A DNA stretch of 64,000 nt from Allolobophora icterica (taxonomy: Eukaryota; Annelida; Clitellata; Crassiclitellata; Lumbricidae), in NCBI GenBank assembly GCA_963556255.1, contig OY744609.1:14948744-15012743 (forward strand), read 5' to 3'. Below, in pieces: positions 11,744 to 23,248 of the stretch; position 1 is the first letter of the stretch; each line of letters opens with the position of its first letter. The position numbers and the translations under genes are program-made. Under the pieces are notes generated by a model that was given only the letters and a program-made list of their open reading frames with translations, ran no database searches and was not told where the DNA came from.

Positions 11744-12440
11744 CTACGAGGGCGGGTGGCCAGTCCTCTTCCTCGCCTCCGTCTGATCTTCCCATCGAGA
11801 GTGCAAATCAAATCAAATCAAATCAAATCAAATCAAATCATTTATTGAATCGAATACAAACAGAAATTCGAATGCAAACAGAATACAAACAGAAATATTT
11901 TTCAGACGACTAGCTATTTAATTTTATTTGCACGGTCAGTGTACTCATTACAGCTCATTTCGCTATAGGCAGTGTTTAATCTAGACGTCTTTGGGGGGGG
12001 GGGAATGTCCCCCCAGGATTTAAGTTCCCCCCAGACGCCAGCAATATTACAATGCAGAGACCTATAGGAGAGGGAAAATCCCCCCTCCAGGATACATGTG
12101 TATACATGTTTCCGCCCCCCCAGAGAGCTGAATTCCTAAAAAAAAAGGTCATCAACCTTTTTGAGAGAGTAATTGCTGTAGAAAAATTTGTTAAAATCGG
12201 ACGAAGGACTAAAAAAAAGTCAACTTCTTTGGAAGATGAAATCAAGGAAAGTCTCAAAGTTTAAAAGTTTTTAAAGATGGAAAAATATTGTGTTAATTCG
12301 TTGGTCCCCCCCCCAGAAACCTTGTTTCCCCTCCCAGAAGAGGGGGACTAGATTAAACACTGGCTATAGGGGTGCAGAAATCTTGAAACAAATTTCTGCA
12401 CTGGGAGTTTGAATCCCTCTCGTTTAACACGCTGACCATA
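11742..12440 (-). mobile_element. SINE family B relic interrupted by (AAATC)n and a hAT MITE
   Basis: The segments 11742-11805, 11930-11969 and 12371-12440 align in order with the SINE-like repeat at 62045-62295 (GAGGGCGGGTGGCCAGTCC, GTCAGTGTACTCATT, CAGAAATCTTGAAAC). The gaps are filled by an AAATC pentanucleotide tract (11811-11842) and by the MITE at 11970-12362. It reads as an old SINE in the minus orientation. Confidence 0.6.
11962..12370. mobile_element. hAT-type MITE, family 2, with 8-bp target duplication
   Basis: The element 11970-12362 (393 bp) has perfect 15-bp inverted ends CAGTGTTTAATCTAG and is flanked by the exact direct repeat GCTATAGG (11962-11969, 12363-12370). The subterminal regions are C- or G-rich. 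Small frames inside are accidental. It sits inside the SINE family B relic. Confidence 0.93.
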
Positions 12441-14471
12441 TGACTATTGCGCGCTTCATTCCAACAGACGTGTAGGGAAAGTAGTCTGCGAGTGTCTGCC
12501 GCTGCCATCGTTAAAGAGCGGGAGTGCAACACAACACGTGCGTCAGTCATTTTGTTACCCATCATGTCAATAAGCTTGTATGTACCTAAACCGTTAACAA
12601 ACACTGCGAATCGAATGAGCGCGTCCACATATCGACCCGATCGTCCACAGCAACACTTCCGAGAGTCTCAAACACGACGCCCAGTAAAAAATACCTCTAC
12701 GTCAAACGCTAAGTACTCCGCGTAACATGATCGTCGGAAGTTAGCGTTTGAGAGCAATCAAGGAACATTTTGCGTAATTCAATGCAGCTAACTACATGTA
12801 TAGAAACGTTGTTTGAATTTCACATAGGCTGAAGCAACAGCAAGTTTTTTAGGCCTAAGGATAGGCATATAAGCCTAACAACGGTTAGTAAACGGAGACA
12901 TTTTAAATGAAGTGGCTCCTATTCAAACGGGCAGCGGTTGTGAAGTACCTCATCTGATCAATTCATAAAAAAATGAGCAGGGTCGAGGACATACGGTCGT
13001 TAAAGAAAACCAGAGACGTCATTTCAGCTTTTATCTGGGGTGGGGGCAGGGACGTCATTTGAGTATTTTTCCCGGGGAAACTTTTTGTATTTAGTCTACA
13101 AAGTTTTGTATTTAGTCTATGCATGTGCAAAACTGTAAGCAAATGCTGCATGACGTGCGCTGCAGTGTGCATATTGTCACTTAAATGGCGTCCCTGAATT
13201 TGAGTATCAATTTTTTTCCTTCTTTACCCCTTTCTTCTTCCTCCTTTTCTTGTTCCATTCTTTTTCCTTTTTTTTCAAAATCAAGGGGGCAAATAAATCT
13301 CTTTCCCCCCAAATGAAGTCCATGACGAAATTGTACACATTTACATTTAACAGCAGGGTCTAGAAATTTCACCAGACATTAATTGCCCCATCGCTCGCTG
13401 AGACTATGAGTCCAGGGTGAGCTGAAAATATTGTATTGTAGAATATCTGCAAAAACACACATACAGTGTGGAACCGTTAAAACGAGTCGTTGGGGGACAC
13501 ACCATCGGACACGGCGCGTAAACCGGACCGCGTGTAAAACATACAGAACTGTTGTCCAACTAAAGCCGTACTTTCACTGGCGACGATCTTGTTTCACAGG
13601 TGTGGGGACACTGGTGAAAAGAGTTTTGAACTGATCTGCTCAAAAAAAGAGGTCAAAATTTTTTAAAACCATTTTTGGGAGAAAATTTGACGACCTTTTA
13701 GGGGGTTTCTTCAAAAAGTGGGGAGGGGGACGAATGTATGGTGTGTCCCCCACTCTTAAAGGTGGGGGACTTGTCCGCCTCGACCCCCCATGATCCCTGC
13801 CCATGCGTACTTTGTACGTCCGTCCAACCAGAGGCGCCCGCAGGCTTAAAAAATTGGACGCACACCTCAGAAAAATTGGAAGCACACAAATGGGCGGCGA
13901 TTCCGGGGGTCGAGTGTCTCTTGTCCCCAACCTGTCAAACAAGATCGCCACCAGTGAGCACACCCCTGCCTTCCCCTGCCATCCCCACCCGTCCTCTGTC
14001 CGCCGCTCGTAGTCATACACTGTACATGACTCGGAGTGACTCATAAAAAAATCAATTTAGATAACATCTAATGCTTTAACATGCCGTATTACCGTTTAAG
14101 AAAATATCGATGCGATGCCTATTCATTGTGTGGATTTTATTTAGGGGGTGGACGCACGTGCGTCTAGAGCGTCCGCCTGCGGGCGCCTCTGCGTCCAACC
14201 ATGATCTGACCATCAATCCGTCTGTCCATCCTTTAGTCAAGTCGACCATTAGTTCGATCTACCATAACTTCCTTTCATTCAGCATAAGCGTCCTTTTCAG
14301 GGGATACGAGGGGTGTCCGTACCCCTCACTTTTGGGACTGAAGTGTACCGCACCCCACGTCTCATACATAAACGAGATGATGCCCATTATTATTTTCTTG
14401 GAGGGAGGCTACATTTGAACGCTCTAAGAATCAAAACAAATATCTAGCATCATCATCATCGTGATCACCAT
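12441..14471. other. Intergenic stretch with only repeat fragments
   Basis: No gene is recognisable. 13451-13520 resembles the end of a MITE (AGTGTGGAACCGTTAAAACG, similar to the end at 46779). 13800-13880 and 14140-14200 share inverted GCGTCCAACC/GGTTGGACGC-type segments. 14291-14370 is a fragment of the element family at 49655-49850 (GAGGGGTGTCCGTACCCC). Reading frames here are short and lack family features. Confidence 0.5.
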
Positions 14472-15899
14472 CGTAATTGCAGTCTTGTTGTCCTTGAGAC
14501 CAAGGTCTTGGTCTCGAGTGCACTAGAGTTCGTTTTTAAAAGTCTTGGTCTTGGTCTTGAGGTTCAAGGTCTTGGTCTTGGTCTTGAGGTTCAAGGTCTT
14601 GGTCTTGAGGTTCAAAGTCTTGGTCTCGCAAGACCAAGACCGGCTGTTAATATGAACAGTCATTTAACAGAACTCAAGAATTCTATATCAAGCCTGCTTG
14701 CATCATACGACCAATATCTATTGATGGATACAAGTCATGTTGGTCAGGAAAACCCATTGGCAGCAGCAACAGTTATTCTGTATCAGACGGTATGATAAAT
14801 CATGGAAGATTTCAAAAGGACTCGCTATCTGTACATTTACATCCAGTGCTTGAAAAGCTACTCTGTGTGTGTCAGCTCTTCAGCACCTGTAGAACGTATT
14901 TTTTCACATGGCGGAATTTTTATGAGGCCCACCAGGCACGTCTTGGTCAGAAAGTTCTGAGCGAATTGGTTTTTATAAAATACAAAAGGCATTTGGTATA
15001 AGAGTTTGCATGAAGAACTTTTGAATACAAATTCGGATTTCTCTGCAGTTTGCATTTAAAGTTAATTTGCTTGAATAAATAAAAGACTCATGTTTTCATT
15101 AAAATAGCGAATATTCCGACTTTACAATTTTTAGAAGTCTTGACCTGATTTCGATTTTTTGGGTCTTGGTCTTGGTCTTGAGGTTCAAGGTCTTGGTCTT
15201 GAGGTTCAAAGTCTTGGTCTCGCAAGACCAAGACCGGCTGTTAATATGAACAGTCATTTAACAGAACTCAAGAATTCTATATCAAGCCTGCTTGCATCAT
15301 ACGACCAATATCTATTGATGGATACAAGTCATGTTGGTCAGGAAAACCCATTGGCAGCAGCAACAGTTATTCTGTATCAGACGGTATGATAAATCATGGA
15401 AGATTTCAAAAGGACTCGCTATCTGTACATTTACATCCAGTGCTTGAAAAGCTACTCTGTGTGTATCAGCTCTTCAGCACCTGTAGAACGTATTTTTTCA
15501 CATGGCGGAATTTTTATGAGGCCCACCAGGCACGTCTTGGTCAGAAAGTTCTGAGCGAATTGGTTTTTATAAAATACAAAAGGCATTTGGTATAAGAGTT
15601 TGCATGAAGAACTTTTGAATACAAATTCGGATTTCTCTGCAGTTTGCATTTAAAGTTAATTTGCTTGAATAAATAAAAGACTCATGTTTTCATTAAAATA
15701 GCGAATATTCCGACTTTACAATTTTTAGAAGTCTTGACCTGATTTCGATTTTTTGGGTCTTGGTCTTGGTCTTGAGGTTCAAGGTCTTGGTCTTGGTCTC
15801 GAGGTTCAAAGTCTTGGTCTTGGTCTCGAGGTTCAAGGTCTTGGTCTTGAGGGTCTTGGTCTTGAGGTTTAAGGTCTTGACAACAAGACTGCGTAATTG
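14472..15899 (+). mobile_element. Complete non-autonomous hAT transposon with internal 594-bp duplication
   Basis: The element 14480-15891 (1412 bp) has inverted ends CAGTCTTGTTGTC and is flanked by the exact 8-bp direct repeat CGTAATTG (14472-14479, 15892-15899). The interior contains two tandem 594-bp copies (offset checked at CGGCTGTTAATATGAACAG, 14641 and 15235), each with a relic of the hAT transposase C-terminal dimerisation region: SSAPVERIFSHGGIFMRPTR, then a stop and a frame change to KVLSELVFIKYKRHL. Both copies share the same break. GGTCTTGGTCTTGAGGTTCA minisatellites lie at the copy junctions. It cannot encode transposase and would need one in trans. Confidence 0.93.
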
Positions 15900-15949
15900 T
15901 CACCTTATTAAAAATATTTGTAAAAAGTTTTATATTATTATTACACCTA

Positions 15950-16071
15950 CAACTACTACTGCTACTACAACTACAACTACAACTACTACTACCACCACCA
16001 CCACCACCACCACCACCACCACCACCACCACCACCACCACCACCACCACCACTACTAGTACTGTTATTACT

Positions 16072-16102
<31 letters not shown>

Positions 16103-16125
16103 TTTATTTATTACAATTATTATTA
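15950..16125. repeat. (ACT)n/(ACC)n/(ATT)n compound microsatellite
   Basis: ACT and ACA trinucleotides pass into about 22 ACC units (15990-16053) and then ATT units (16063-16125). The poly-Thr frame is an artefact. Confidence 0.95.
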
Positions 16126-16205
16126 TTTTACCCGAGGTAGAAATAAACCCTCAGGAACATATCCTGTAAGGAATATACAAAACCCATCTACGAGAAATAA
16201 TGCCA

Positions 16206-16235
16206 TTTCCAGATGGTTGCACAACCATCTGGAAA
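16206..16235. repeat. 14-bp perfect hairpin
   Basis: TTTCCAGATGGTTG and its complement CAACCATCTGGAAA are separated by CA. It may be the end of an unidentified element. 16236-16540, between here and the satellite, is non-repetitive and opens the long frame that runs through the satellite, but shows no recognisable domain. Confidence 0.75.
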
Positions 16236-16540
16236 TGAGCCTCTGAATGCAATGGCGTTGTGGCGCTGGACACAGATGGAAAGTCGTTGGAAAAGAAAGT
16301 TACTTTCACGTAGATCTCCGGAAACAGCTGAAAGCGATGTCCCAACTCAGACAAATTATGCACCCAAAACATTTAGAGGCCCAAGGGCTTCAAAGGCAAC
16401 AGGAACAAACATGTGGGTTGCAGGCAGTAATTCCAATTTGGCAGACTTATGAACTGTCGCTTGTTCAAATGCAGAACCTGCAGAAATCGTTGTTTGCGAA
16501 ACGTAGGAAGCAGCACAAATTAATATTTAAAAAACAAAAT

Positions 16541-19405
16541 ATTAAACCTTCGCTCTCTTCCTCCTACCCTCCGTTCGCTCTCTTCCTCCTACCCTCCGTT
16601 CGCTCTCTTCCTTCCACCCTCCGTTCGCTCTCTTCCTCCTTTCCTCCGTCCACTCTCTTCCTTCTACACTCCGTTCACTCTCTTCCTTCTACCCTCCGTT
16701 CGCTCTCTTCCTCCAACCCTCCATTCCCTCTCTTCCTCCAACCCTCCATTCGCTCTCTTCCTCCAACCCTCCGATTGCTCTCTTCCTCCAACCCTCCGTT
16801 TGCTCACTTCCTCCAACCCTCCATTCGCTCTCTTCCTTCCACCCTCCGTTCGCTCTCTTCCTCCTTTCCTCCGCTCGCTCTCTTCCTCCTTTCCTCCGCT
16901 CGCTCTCTTCCTCCAACCCTCCATTCGCTCTCTTCCTCCAACCCTCCGTTTGCTCTCTTCCTTCCACCCTCCATTCGCTCTCTTCCTCCTTTCCTCCATA
17001 CGCTCTCTACCTCCAACCCTCCATTCGCTCTCTTCCTCCAACCCTCCATTCGCTCTCTTCATCCAACTCTCCGTTTGCTCTCTTCCTCCAACCCTCCGTT
17101 TGCTCTCTTCCTCCAACCCTCCATTCGCTCTCTTCCTCCTACCCTCCGTTCGCTCTCTTCCTTCCACCCTCCGTTCGGTTCACTCTCTTCCTTCTACCCT
17201 CCGTTCGCTCTCTTCCAGCTTTCCTCCGTTCACTCTCTTCCTTCTACCCTCCGTTCGCTCTCTTCATCCAACCCTCCATTCGCTCTCTTCCTCCTTTCCT
17301 CCGTTCACTCTCTTCCTTCCACCCTCCGTTCGCTCTCTTCCTCCTTTCCTCCATTCGCTCTTCTTCCAACCCTCCATTCGCTCTCTTCCTCCTACCCTCC
17401 GTTCGCTCTCTTCCTTCCACCCTCCGTTCGCTCTCTTCCTCCTTTCCTCCGTCCACTCTCTTCCTTCTACCCTCCGTTCACTCTCTTCCTTCTACCCTCC
17501 GTTCGCTCTCTTCCTCCAACCCTCCATTCGCTCTCTTCCTCCAACCCTCCGTTCGCTCTCTTCCTCCAACCCTCCATTCGCTCTCTTCCTCCTACCTTCC
17601 GTTCGCTCTCTTCCTTCTACCCTCCGTTCGCTCTCTTCATCCAACCCTCCATTCGCTCTCTTCCTCCAACCCTCCATTCGCTCTCTTCCTCCAACCCTCC
17701 GTTTGCTCTCTTCCTCCAACCATCCGTTCGCTCTCTTCCTCCAACCCTCCATTCGCTCTCTTCCTCCTACCCTCCGTTCGCTCTCTTCCTTCCACCCTAC
17801 GTTCGCTCTCTTCCTCCTTTCCTCCGTCCACTCTCTTCCTTCTACCCTCCGTTCACTCTCTTCCTTCTACCCTCCGTTCGCTCTCTTCCTCCAACCCTCC
17901 ATTCGCTCTCTTCCTCCAACCCTCCATTCGCTCTCTTCCTCCAACCCTCCGTTCGCTCTCTTCCTCCAACCCTCCATTCGCTCTCTTCCTCCTACCCTCC
18001 GTTCGCTCTCTTCCTTCCACCCTCCGTTCGCTCTCTTCCTCCTTTCCTCCGTCCACTCTCTTCCTTCTACCCTCCGTTCACTCTCTTCCTTCTACCCTCC
18101 GTTCGCTCTCTTCCTCCAACCCTCCATTCGCTCTCTTCCTCCAACCCTCCATTCGCTCTCTTCCTCCTACCCTCCGTTCGCTCTCTTCCTTCCACCCTCC
18201 TTTCGCTCTCTTCCTCCTTTCCTCCGTCCACTCTCTTCCTTCTACACTCCGTTCACTCTCTTCCTTCTACCCTCCGTTCGCTCTCTTCCTCCAACCCTCC
18301 ATTCCCTCTCTTCCTCCAACCCTCCATTCGCTCTCTTCCTCCAACCCTCTATTCTCTCTCTTCCTCCAACCCTCCATTCTCTCTCTTCCACCAACCCTCC
18401 ATTCGCTCTCTTCCTCCTACCCTCCGTTTGCTCTCTTCCTTCCACCCTCCGATCGCTCTCTTCCTCCTTTCCTCCGTCCACTCTCTTCCTTCTACACTCC
18501 GTTCACTCTCTTCCTTCTACCCTCCGTTCGCTCTCTTCCTCCAACCCTCCATTCCCTCTCTTCCTCCAACCCTCCATTCGCTCTCTTCCTCCAACCCTCC
18601 GTTTGCTCTCTTCCTCCAACCCTCCATCCGCTCTCTTCCCCCAACCCTCCGTTTGCTCTCTTCCTCCAACCCTCCGTTTGCTCTCCTCCTCCAACCCTCC
18701 GTTTGCTCTCTTCCTCCAACCCTCCGTTTGCTCTCTTCCTCCTTTCCTCCGCTCGCTCTCCTCCTTTCCTCCATTCGCTCTCTTCCTCCAACCCTCCGTT
18801 CGCCCTCATCCTCCAACCCTCCGTTCGCTCTCTTCCTCCTTTCCTCCATTCGCTCTCTTCCTCCAACCCTCCGTTCGCTCTCATCCTCCAACCCTCCGTT
18901 CGCTCTCTTCCTCCAACCCTCCGTTCCCTCTCTTCCTCCATTCGCTCTCTTCCTCCAACCCTCCGTTCGCTCTCTTCCTCCAACCCTCCGTTCGCTCTCT
19001 TCCTCCTTTCCTCCGTTCGCTCTCTTCCTCCAACCCTCCGTTCGCTCTCTTCCGCCAACCCTCCGTTCGCTCTCTTCCTCCAACCCTCCGTTCCCTCTCT
19101 TCCTCCTTTCCTCCGCTGGCTCTCTTCCTCCACCCTCCGTTCGCTCTCATCTTCCAACCCTCCGTTCGCTCTCTTCCTCCTTTCCTCCGCTCGCTCTCTT
19201 CCTCCTTTCCTCCATTCGCTCTCTTCCACCTTTCCTCCGTTCGCTCTCTTCCTCTAACCCTCCGTTCGCTCTCTTCCTCCAACCCTCCGTTCGCTCACTT
19301 CCTCCTACCCTCCGTTTGCTCTCTTCCTCCAACCCTCCGTTCGCTCTCTTCTTCCAACCCTCCGTTCGCTCTCTTCCTCCAACCCTCCGTTCGCTCTCAT
19401 CCTAA
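16541..19405. repeat. 25-bp polypyrimidine minisatellite, about 114 units
   Basis: The unit is CTCTTCCTCCAACCCTCCGT followed by TCGCT, with variants such as TTTCCTCCGTC, TTCTACCC and TTCCACCC. The plus strand is almost pure pyrimidine broken by single purines. Because 25 is not a multiple of 3, the array is read in all three frames in turn as a 75-nt (25-aa) period, and no frame has a stop: plus frames reach 1052 and 880 codons and minus frames 245. A marker variant CCGTCCACTC recurs at 17451, 17826, 18051, 18226 and 18476, always at multiples of 25 bp. I read this as satellite, not protein. Confidence 0.95.
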
Positions 19406-19517
19406 GCAAACTCATCAAATATGTCAAAGCTGTAGCATATAGGTACAGCAGGAAACCATGCTCTGGAGATTGCCTGTAACTGACAACTTTTCTTCCATGC
19501 TCAGCTTCTGTGACTTC

Positions 19518-19602
19518 TATACTGCCGTGAAAAGCCAAAACACAGTAACTAGTAAGTGATAACAGTCATAGTTACTGTGTTTTGGCTTTTCACGGCAGTA
19601 TA
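19518..19602. repeat. 33-bp perfect hairpin
   Basis: Arms 19518-19550 and 19570-19602 are exact inverted copies (left begins TATACTGCCGTGAAAAGCC) around a 19-nt loop. It lies about 300 bp 3' of the THAP stop codon, on the side toward the satellite. 19603-19897 contains a minus-strand frame of 83 aa with no recognised domain. Confidence 0.9.
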
Positions 19603-19897
19603 GTAACCATCATAAATTAAACAATAGCAAGGTGCTCAGATATCTCAGTGAAATTCTTAATGTGCCAAATGAATTCAACTATAACAATCATAAAAGTGCA
19701 TAGGAATCTACGTGTAATGTTGCTACACATGCCTTGAATATGCTTGAGCAAAGCCGAAAGTATTTCATCATTGGATTCGGCATAGCCATTAACACCAGAA
19801 TGACCACACCAATTACCGATATATGCACTGAATGCAAATGCAGCATCAATGCGTACGCCTACTTGCACATTAGATAATACTATACTACAGAATTCAA

Positions 19898-22673
19898 CTA
19901 ATCAACTGAGAAGTGAAAATTTGATTTAATGCAGTCAGCAGCTTCTTGCGAAATCAGTTTGTTCTCTATTAAGTTGCAAACGAGTCGCTGCAGTGAGCGA
20001 AGTCTTGATTCCAGCCGCCGGTTTTTCTGCTGAGTCGTCTTAAGCCTGCTCTTACATCCGACAAGTGCCGCCCTTGTCATTTCCAGCTGGTGCTTAAGCT
20101 CCGTGCTGCTCGGTAAAGAATAACTGTGCTCATTACATGCTGGTAGCTTGGATGGCTGTAGAATCACAAAAGTCGAGTATGGAAGAAGAGTTGAGCCAGT
20201 CACTTGTGATGCAAGAGAGGCAGACGTACTATCGTTTCCAAATGGCAAGCATGCAACTACAGGATCACAGGAAGAACGTGCAACTGCTGATGAACTGGTA
20301 TCGCATGCCTTAGTAGTCTTAACTGTTGATTCGAAAGCAGTAGCTGTCTCGACTGTTCCTGCAACTGTTCCTGCAGCTGTTTTCACTGCTGATGAACTAC
20401 TATTGGATGCCTTGACTGTTGATTCGAAAGCAGTAGCTGTCTTGACTGTTCCTGCAACTGTTTCTGCAGCTGTTTTCACTGTTGATGAACTACTACTGGA
20501 TGCCTTGACTACAGATGCCAAAACAGTGGCTGTCTCAACTGTTAATGCAACAGCATTAGCTGTCTCGACTGTTGACGAACTGGTAGCGGCTCCCTTCCAA
20601 TCATGGTGACACGTTTCTGTAGGTGACTTCAGATGTTTTGGATGACCAGGCAGGTCAAACTTCGTCGGTATAGCACCTGAACGCAAATAAATATTTCCAG
20701 ATTGTATATGCTGTGCGGCAAACTGACTTAACCACACAGTCTAAAACATTTGGTCATCTTAAAATCAATTTACTTAATGCATTTATTAAGTGTCACTATC
20801 TAACAAGCAAGCACCATTTGAAGATGGTGAGCAATTGTCAATGGAGTTGCTCCTTACATACTTTGTACACAGTAACCACCTTATGGGAGGCTCAACCCCG
20901 TATTCTCCGTGTTACTTACTTACTTACTTACTTACAAGGGGCACGCTCTAACCAATGAGTAGACGATTGGTTGCAGGCCAATATATGAGACCAAACAATA
21001 TTACTGCAGTTTCTAAGTTAAGTTGTCCTTGCACAGTTCTTTTACTCTTCTAGAATATTTTGTAAACTCTAATTTGATTTTGGATTTTTCATGCATTAAT
21101 AAGTAAGTAAGTAAGCTTTTTATTAGTACAAGACAAACGCTCATACTTTATAACCACAATACATACATTGGCAAAAGATAGCAAAAAACACAATATCAGT
21201 ACTTAAGACAAAAAAAACAGAAGCAGTATTATAAACAATGATGTCTGATTTACAAACATATTTACATATATATCTATAACATAAGTTATAAAAGGAACAT
21301 AAGCATTACTTAGGACCGATCCAAGCTGGAGAGGCTGCTGGGGAAGATGCAGCGAATGTCCCTGCTCCTGCACACCACAGAATCATTTGTGACGATGGAT
21401 GCAGCTGCAGAGACTAAACTACTCCAGGCAGTAGTTAGATCAGAGACGCATCTCCTTCACCCTCTTTTTCTACCAGCTGCCCTGCGCCATTATGACCTAT
21501 ACCCAAGACCCCACAATTTCAAACTCCCTGCCAAACACGATCATAACTATATCCCTCGAATTCTTTACCGACGATAATATGTTAGCATGCATGTACAGAC
21601 AGCACTGTCAACTGTTAAACATATTCTGATTTAATCCAACCCCACTGTAACTGACTGCGGTGTGTCAGTCTGATTTAGCAATAAACGAAAACATCAATCT
21701 ATCTACAAATAGAGCCAGGTTAGATATCAGAACAGGCACTAATGTTACATCATGAACATGATAGTAGCAAAATAGTTCATCAACTTACCAGCACGTATTC
21801 GTACAACATTGCCAGTCCGGTCAAATGACTCAGGTGTGAAGTGGACGGAGCAGACACGTGAGTGCTTAGTTGCCTTAAAGTCTTTCCGATGCATGGCACG
21901 TTCCCATTTTTTGGCAACTTCAGGTTTTGAAAATGGAAACCTGTCAATTCACCAAAAAAGTAATGGCATCTGATCTTATCTTATCTGAACATTTATAAAG
22001 CGCTTCTTTCAGCAGGGCTATACAGAAGCGCTCTCAACGTGACAGGCCCGTAAACAGGCAAGTCTTTAGGCAGCGAAGAGACGCAGGTGATGTTGATGTG
22101 TACACACGACAAGTGCAAACAGGTATGCTAACCCATATGGAATTTCACCTATGCTAACCCATATGGAGTTTCACCTATGCTAACCCATATGGAATTTCAC
22201 CTATGCTAACCCATATGGAATTTCACCTATGCTAACCCATATGGAATTTCACCTATGCTAACCCATATTGAATTTCACCTGAGCGACCCCAATATTGGCT
22301 TAGGCCTATCTATCAGTTTTGTTATGCCTAGAATCATCCACTGATAAATGCCCTGTTTATTATTATGCACTGCCTTCTGTTTTCCAAACTAGTAAATCCC
22401 TATACTCTAATCTAAATGGTGTCTTCAAGCAAGTCACGTGTAAATTTCACCAGTCTAGGCTGTTTTGAGTAAGACGTACCTAACGACGATAAAGAAGTTG
22501 CGAAACTATATTATAGGTATAGGCTAAGCATTGACTGTTAAAATTAATAATACTTACGCATGGAAAGTTATTCCTGCCATTTTTGAATTGAGACTGGCAA
22601 CATTACTGCATCCAAATGCAACACAACTTTTTGTACAACGTTTAGATTTAGGTTTTTTCTCTACTTCGGCCAT
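19898..22673 (-). CDS. THAP domain-containing protein, 3 exons, 348 aa
   Basis: Three minus-strand exons, 22673-22558, 21940-21789 and 20676-19898, join in phase (2, 1) through GT-AG borders into one 348-aa frame. The N-terminal THAP zinc finger is complete in its key points: C17, C22, W51, C69, H72, F-x-FP after FH (residues 37-41) and the closing AIPTKF box at 91-96. THAP domains bind DNA with zinc, so a nuclear DNA-binding role follows from the family. The middle (about 115-270) is rich in Ser, Thr, Ala and Val and holds two near-identical 31-aa repeats. The C-terminus (about 285-340, STELKHQLEMTRAALVG to QEAADCIKSNF) is charged and heptad-like, a likely coiled coil for dimerisation. No transposase region follows, so it may be a host gene rather than an active P element, but a P-element relic is possible. 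It stands head to head with DDX1. It cannot be assigned to a numbered THAP orthologue. Confidence 0.85.
21300..21690 (+). pseudogene. LINE ORF2 C-terminal relic in THAP intron 2
   Basis: The end of the frame (21347-21577) reads YDLYPRPHNFKLPAKHDHNY and then IPRILYRR, a C-terminal pattern I associate with LINE reverse transcriptases of marine invertebrates. A short 3' region with AATAAACG follows. CTTA/TAAG tetranucleotide tracts lie nearby at 20911-20933 and 21096-21113. Confidence 0.5.
21970..22115 (-). mobile_element. Retroelement 3' end, minus orientation, in THAP intron 1
   Basis: Read on the minus strand it ends AGCGCTTTATAAATGTTC then AGATAAGATAAG, the 'GCGCTATATAAATG plus microsatellite' style of the other LINE and SINE tails in this window. 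It is only a tail. Confidence 0.55.
22124..22279. repeat. 26-bp tandem array, exactly 6 units
   Basis: TATGCTAACCCATATGGAAT plus TTCACC is repeated six times in THAP intron 1, with single changes in unit 2 (GAG) and unit 6 (ATTG). Each unit carries the palindrome CATATG. No coding meaning. Confidence 0.97.
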
Positions 22674-23209
22674 TTCGCATATGTTTCAAACAATTGCCAT
22701 AGAAGCTCTATCACCTTCGCTCTCATGGTCTACCAGCAAGATGGTCGGTGTCTCTCGAGTTATACGACGTCGCTCGAGGGGTCTGCGCATTCCACTACTG
22801 CTCGGTACATGTTCGGGCTTTGCTCTGATTTACTATGTATCGACGTGGTATACGGTAATGTTAAGTGTTATGTTTCTCAGCGCCACACAGGAGCCGCATC
22901 AGGGAGACCAGCTTAAGACCGGGCTATACCAAATCACGTCCTCAATAGCTAATTTATTTTGTCCTTTCAGCTGCCAGGTCAGAATCTGGGGAGGTCAAGC
23001 CGAAGGGACAGCATGGAACGAGAGCAAATTGTGCGAACGCTGGGTAAGCTGTTATGATATACAGGATGCCTTCGTGGCTTTGCACCGCTGAAGATTATAT
23101 TTATTAGTAACATGAAAATTGTTTTGTTGTTGTCAGTTATGCTGTGTAGCATAGTCTCCACATTATTATTTATCTGCGTAGTGGTCATATTGTATTTCAT
23201 GTTCTTTTA

Positions 23210-23248
<39 letters not shown>

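Noticed and set aside
16247..19405. 1052-codon open reading frame on the plus strand
   Set aside because: All but the first 100 or so codons are a 25-bp satellite that lacks stops in every frame and is equally open elsewhere; the unique start has no recognised domain.
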